Below, piece by piece: positions 42,509 through 45,914 of a DNA stretch of 45,914 bases. The position numbers and the translations under genes were made by a program. The notes beneath the pieces were generated by a model. The model had not been told where the DNA came from. It saw nothing but the letters and a program-made list of their open reading frames with translations, and did no database searches. Each line of letters starts with the position of its first letter. Position 1 is the stretch's first letter. The stretch comes from Deltaproteobacteria bacterium. Lineage in GTDB: Bacteria; Desulfobacterota; DSM-4660; Desulfatiglandales; HGW-15. The stretch lies in the NCBI GenBank assembly GCA_020342025.1, contig CP070840.1:1263886-1309799 (forward strand), given 5' to 3'.

Positions 42509-43954
42509 ATGTCAGTGGGAATCGTGGGATATGGCGTCTACATTCCTAAATACCGAATGGGTCGCGGCATAATCGGAAAGGCGTGGTCGAGTGGAGGAAG
42601 GGGAGAGAGTAGTGTGAGCTATCATGATGAAGATGTCATCACTATGGGAGCAGAGGCCTCTTTGAATGCCATAACGCACTCAGGCATAGATAGCTCCACC
42701 GAACTGGATGCTCTGTATCTCGGTACAGACTCCTATCCCCATTTAGAACACTCTTCTTTAGGTATCATCGGTGACGTGTTGAGAACCAAAGAGGAGATGG
42801 ACCTGGCTGACTTTACCGCTTCGCCCCGGGCAAGCTTTGCTGCCCTCAAGGCCTGCCAGGATGCCATCAAGGCCAATCGTATCAGGTACGGCCTCGTTAT
42901 AGGGTCAGAAGCCCGTTCTGCCTCTCCAGGGAGTCTGGAGGAGATGAATTGCGGAGATGGTGCGGCGGCAGTTCTGCTGGGATCAGAGAACACGATCGCC
43001 GAAATCGAGGCGGTTTACACCTACTCCAGTAACATCGTGGATCGATGGAGGGAGGTCGGCTCACCCTACCCAAAGGAGTATGAACCCAGATTTACCAGAG
43101 ACTACGGTTACCACAGACATGTTTTAAAGGCGGGAAGTGGACTTTTGGATAAGCTGGGCGCCCGTATCGAGGATTTTCAATATGTGATCTTGCAGCAGCC
43201 CGATGCAAGAATGGTAAAAAAGGCAGCCAAAACCATGAACGTGAAACCAGAACAAATGCAGACGGCAGACCTCCTCCCCCTTGTGGGAGATTTGGGGGCG
43301 GCTTCTGTATTCATGGGATTAGCCGCTGTTTTAGACCAGGCAAAACCGGGGGAGAGAATACTTGCCTTATCGTATGGATCCGGTGTGAGTGATGCCATGG
43401 CCTTAAGCGTGGGTAAAGGAATTGAAGGGAAAAGGCAGAGGGCAAAAACGGTTGGTTCCTATCTCAAGAGCAAGGTGGACCTGGAGGACTATGTCACCTT
43501 TGCAAAAATGAAGGGGACCCTCAAAAAGGACGCAAGTCCCATGAAACTTGGATTTCCACCCGCCTCTTCGGCCCTCTGGAGAGACGGGCCCGAAATAAGG
43601 CGGCTTAACGGAGTAAAATGCAAAAAATGTGGCTATGTGAACTATCCTCCCTCGATCAGAAAGGTGTGCATCCGGTGCGGCGATACTCAATTTGAACAGG
43701 TTGTCCTGAGCAGAAGGGGGAAGGTGCACACATACTGCGTGAGCATCTATGTTCCTTCGCCGCTACAAAGCCCTCAGCCCATCGTCATTGCCGATCTTGA
43801 GGATGGAAATCGGTATAGAGCCCTGGGGACCGAGATTCGAACCGATGATGATATCGAGGTGGATATGCCCGTTGAGTTGGTACTGAGAAACATCATTACC
43901 CAAGACGGGATTGGTGTTTATGGAAATGTCTTCAGGCCCTTAAGAGAGGCCTGA
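42509..43954 (+). CDS. HMG-CoA-synthase-like protein fused to a DUF35 zinc-ribbon/OB-fold domain
   Basis: A 481-residue protein. Residues 1-350 have the archaeal-type HMG-CoA synthase fold (GYGVYIPKYR start; YGLVIGSE and GDGAAAVLLG segments). Residues 360-481 are a DUF35 domain with a zinc ribbon (C371, C374, C387, C390) and an OB fold. The expected catalytic cysteine segment (FACKAGT in archaeal enzymes) reads TASPRAS here (102-108), with no cysteine, and the usual His-x-Pro segment reads QQPDAR. Ordinary HMG-CoA synthesis is therefore unlikely; a scaffold or CoA-channelling role beside the thiolase is inferred. ATG 42509 follows AAGGAGG. The first gene after regulon site 4. Confidence 0.85.
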   Translation: MSVGIVGYGVYIPKYRMGRGIIGKAWSSGGRGESSVSYHDEDVITMGAEASLNAITHSGIDSSTELDALYLGTDSYPHLEHSSLGIIGDVLRTKEEMDLADFTASPRASFAALKACQDAIKANRIRYGLVIGSEARSASPGSLEEMNCGDGAAAVLLGSENTIAEIEAVYTYSSNIVDRWREVGSPYPKEYEPRFTRDYGYHRHVLKAGSGLLDKLGARIEDFQYVILQQPDARMVKKAAKTMNVKPEQMQTADLLPLVGDLGAASVFMGLAAVLDQAKPGERILALSYGSGVSDAMALSVGKGIEGKRQRAKTVGSYLKSKVDLEDYVTFAKMKGTLKKDASPMKLGFPPASSALWRDGPEIRRLNGVKCKKCGYVNYPPSIRKVCIRCGDTQFEQVVLSRRGKVHTYCVSIYVPSPLQSPQPIVIADLEDGNRYRALGTEIRTDDDIEVDMPVELVLRNIITQDGIGVYGNVFRPLREA

Positions 43955-43981
43955 GAGAGACAAACACGGAGGTTGTTGGTC

Positions 43982-45157
43982 ATGGGATGGAATAAAGTAG
44001 CAATCGTGGGTGCAGGAATGATCCCTTTCGGAGAACTCTTTGACAAGAGCTGGGAGGTGATGCTGGAAGAGGCCTATCTGAACTGCGTCCATAGCGTGGA
44101 CAAAGGTTTTGACCCCAAAGATATTCAGGCCGCCTGGGTGGGCACGGCCAGGCCGGAACTCCATGGCCAAGGCGCCCAAGGGGGGAACAGTCTGGTGGCC
44201 CAGTTGGGTCTGGCAGGCATTCCATGTACCCGGGTAGAGAATGGCTGTCCCACGGGGAGTGATACCATACGTAATGCCGCCTTTGGCGTGGCTTCTGGCG
44301 TTTATGACGTGGTTTTGGCGGCCGGCTATGAAAAGATGAGGGACGCGCCCACCACCGGTCTGTTGGGAATCGCGGTACAGGGACACCCCCTTCTCACCCT
44401 GGGAGAAACAGCCATGACCATGTTTGCGCCCAAGGCCATAAGGTACATGCATGAGTACGGGCTTACAAAGGAGCAGTTGGCCATGGTGGCCGTAAAAAAC
44501 AGGAAGAACGGTGTCTTGGATCCTTATGCCCAGTTTAGGTCTGAAATCACCATTGAAGATGTGCTCAAATCACCGGTGGTGTGCAAGCCTCTGAATATCT
44601 TGGATTGCTGTCCGCAAACGGATGGAGCGGCCTGTGTTGTTTTGTGTCGGGCAGATCTGGCAGAGAAATATACGGATAAGCCTGTTTACATCGCAGGCTT
44701 GGGCTGTGGGACCGATTTTTACTATCAGCACGAGGTGGACTCCTTCACCAGTTATGCGGCCACCGTGAGGTCGGCCAAAGAGGCCTACAAAATGGCGGGA
44801 ATAAGCCCGAAGGACATAGACCTGGCAGAAATCCATGACTGCTTTACCATAACCGAGATCATCGACTATGAGGATTTGGGCTTCTGTGAGAGGGGTGAGG
44901 GGAAAGATCTTATCGCACAAGGAGAAACGGAGCGAACCGGGAGAATACCCTGCAACGTGAGCGGGGGACTCATCTGCAAAGGCCATCCCCTGGGAGCGAC
45001 CGGAATCTCCCAGTGCATTGAGTTATACTGGCACCTCCGAGAAGAGGTGGGCGAGAGGCAAGTGGAAATCAAAAATGGGTATGGACTCCAACACAATGTT
45101 GGGGGGAGGGCCATCGGCAATTCTGTCGTCATTATCCTCACCAGAAACAAGTCTTAA
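43982..45157 (+). CDS. Thiolase-superfamily acyl-CoA acyltransferase
   Basis: A 391-residue thiolase of the SCP2/DUF35-associated branch, which cleaves or forms a 3-oxoacyl-CoA. The nucleophile is C89 in VENGCPTG. The active-site histidines are H285 (AEIHDCF) and H335 (CKGHPLGATG), with C332 nearby. All catalytic residues are in place, in contrast to the upstream partner. The ATG at 43982 has a GGAGG site nine bases upstream, 27 bases after the upstream stop. In archaea thiolase, HMG-CoA synthase and DUF35 form one complex, and benzoylsuccinyl-CoA thiolase (BbsAB) is another thiolase-DUF35 pair; a similar complex is expected here. Confidence 0.92.
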   Translation: MGWNKVAIVGAGMIPFGELFDKSWEVMLEEAYLNCVHSVDKGFDPKDIQAAWVGTARPELHGQGAQGGNSLVAQLGLAGIPCTRVENGCPTGSDTIRNAAFGVASGVYDVVLAAGYEKMRDAPTTGLLGIAVQGHPLLTLGETAMTMFAPKAIRYMHEYGLTKEQLAMVAVKNRKNGVLDPYAQFRSEITIEDVLKSPVVCKPLNILDCCPQTDGAACVVLCRADLAEKYTDKPVYIAGLGCGTDFYYQHEVDSFTSYAATVRSAKEAYKMAGISPKDIDLAEIHDCFTITEIIDYEDLGFCERGEGKDLIAQGETERTGRIPCNVSGGLICKGHPLGATGISQCIELYWHLREEVGERQVEIKNGYGLQHNVGGRAIGNSVVIILTRNKS

Positions 45158-45169
45158 AAGCAATTTTTC

Positions 45170-45210
45170 TTGACAGCTAAAGATCTCTTGTAATAGAACG
45201 AACATTCGTT
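45170..45210 (+). promoter_or_regulatory. Promoter and operator of the CoA-transferase gene (regulon site 5)
   Basis: TTGACA (45170-45175) is followed by AACGAACATTCGTT (45197-45210), with 27 bases from the first T to the operator. The -10 region (TAATAG/AATAGA) is weak. The 138-base leader contains TTGTCC and GGACAA arms (45228-45248) that can form a short hairpin. Confidence 0.7.
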
Positions 45211-45348
45211 CACATACACCACAACTTGTCCCTCCGATGAGGACAAAGGGCCTTTGGTTTCCTTAACCGCTTTTGTCGGCCTTGGAGTGGGGGAGTTTTA
45301 GTGAAGAGAAGTGCAACAGACGTGGAATGCTAACTTGGAAAAAAGGAT

Positions 45349-45914
45349 ATGGGGAGATCTGGCGGCAAGCCAAAAAGGGTGAGCGTTAGTGAGGCCATTT
45401 CCCATATTCGTCCGGGGGATCATTTGGTCATTGGGGGGATGGCTGCCGAACCTCAGGGATTGGTGAACGAATTGGTGGAGCAAAGGGGACGCCTACACGG
45501 GATCACCATCTACACCTCATTTCCCATTAGCAAACCCCTTTACGGGAGTGACGCCGTTCATGGATCCTTTTCCATTAGGACCTTCTCGGTGGGTTCTTTG
45601 CAAGAGGCCGTAGAACGCCAACAGGCGTCTTATCTCCCCTGTCATTTCTCTGAGATTGCAGCATCCTTCTCCAATGGAACGTTCCCTTTGGATGTGGTGC
45701 TTGTCCAGGTGTCCCGTCCTGATAAGGAGGGGTACTGCAGTTTTGGTGTATCCATCGAGTATTATCCTGAGGCCGTGGCTGCGGCCCGATTGGTCATTGC
45801 CGAATTGAATGCCAAGATGCCCCGAACGCGTGGGGATTCTCTCATTCACGAATCATCTTTCGATTTTGTGGTGGAAACGGATCGGCCTCTTCCTGAGTAT
45901 AAAGTTTCTCCACC
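45349..45914 (+). CDS. Acetyl-CoA hydrolase/transferase family CoA-transferase (N-terminal part)
   Basis: The first 188 residues of a Cat1/4-hydroxybutyrate CoA-transferase-like enzyme, cut by the window end. IRPGDHLVIGGMAAEP and the VLVQVSRPDKEGYCSFG segment are characteristic of the N-terminal domain. The catalytic glutamate should lie beyond the window. In-frame stop TAA at 45331 makes ATG 45349 the only ATG start, with a poorly placed AAAGG. Another frame just upstream (from ATG 45327) encodes a WKKGY-like sequence similar to the usual family N-terminus, which may mean a frameshift. Likely role: move CoA to an incoming acid or recover it from an end product. The fifth promoter of the regulon drives it. 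Confidence 0.85.
   Translation, partial: MGRSGGKPKRVSVSEAISHIRPGDHLVIGGMAAEPQGLVNELVEQRGRLHGITIYTSFPISKPLYGSDAVHGSFSIRTFSVGSLQEAVERQQASYLPCHFSEIAASFSNGTFPLDVVLVQVSRPDKEGYCSFGVSIEYYPEAVAAARLVIAELNAKMPRTRGDSLIHESSFDFVVETDRPLPEYKVSP

Noticed and set aside
1..45914. CRISPR arrays, rRNA, tRNA, complete insertion sequences, prophage genes
   Set aside because: None was seen; the repeats are single inverted elements in scattered spacers without regular spacing, and no transposase or integrase gene is present.

Overview
The window reads as a chromosome segment of a strict anaerobe, most likely a sulfate-reducing or syntrophic member of the Desulfobacterota (former Deltaproteobacteria). The clues are a tungsten-type aldehyde:ferredoxin oxidoreductase, a non-exported reductive-dehalogenase homologue, a polyferredoxin, a molybdenum hydroxylase, and many transporter operons that each carry an acyl-CoA synthetase. 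The lineage is inferred from gene content; there is no rRNA or tRNA gene to anchor it.

Layout. 1-6103 (minus): cassette 1, binding protein-livH-livM-livG-livF-AMP ligase (ligase cut by the window edge). 6288-8825 (plus): reductive dehalogenase homologue and a winged-helix/polyferredoxin protein. 8828-12597 (minus): M24 peptidase, URO-D family protein, acyl-CoA dehydrogenase. 12821-19251 (minus): cassette 2 with the same gene order. 19252-19551: a divergent control region. 19552-27592 (plus): enoyl-CoA hydratase, long-chain acyl-CoA ligase and a fourth, more conventional Liv transporter. 27901-30726 (plus): small zinc ribbon, aldehyde oxidoreductase, DUF2284 protein. 31083-37762 (plus): cassette 3. 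38052-41732 (minus): three-subunit molybdenum hydroxylase. 42509-45914 (plus): HMG-CoA-synthase-like/DUF35 fusion, thiolase, and the start of a CoA-transferase.

How it fits together. Three paralogous cassettes join a Liv-type ABC importer directly to an acyl-CoA synthetase, so import and CoA activation of a carboxylic acid look coupled. The hydratase, dehydrogenase, thiolase, CoA-transferase, aldehyde oxidoreductase and hydroxylase could process the resulting thioesters. The substrates (aromatic, alicyclic or fatty acids) cannot be read from the sequence.

The strongest hidden signal is one identical 14-base operator-like sequence, AACGAACATTCGTT, found five times. Each copy lies 27-29 bases from the start of a TTGACA -35 box and points in the direction of transcription. 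The five sites precede cassette 2, the hydratase/ligase/Liv-4 operon, the zinc-ribbon/aldehyde-oxidoreductase operon, the HMGCS-like/thiolase operon and the CoA-transferase. This looks like a regulon of an unseen, probably TetR-type, repressor. Other patterns are a hairpin between the binding-protein and livH genes in all four Liv systems, several families of short palindromic repeats in the spacers, and an HMG-CoA-synthase-like protein that lacks its catalytic cysteine and histidine.
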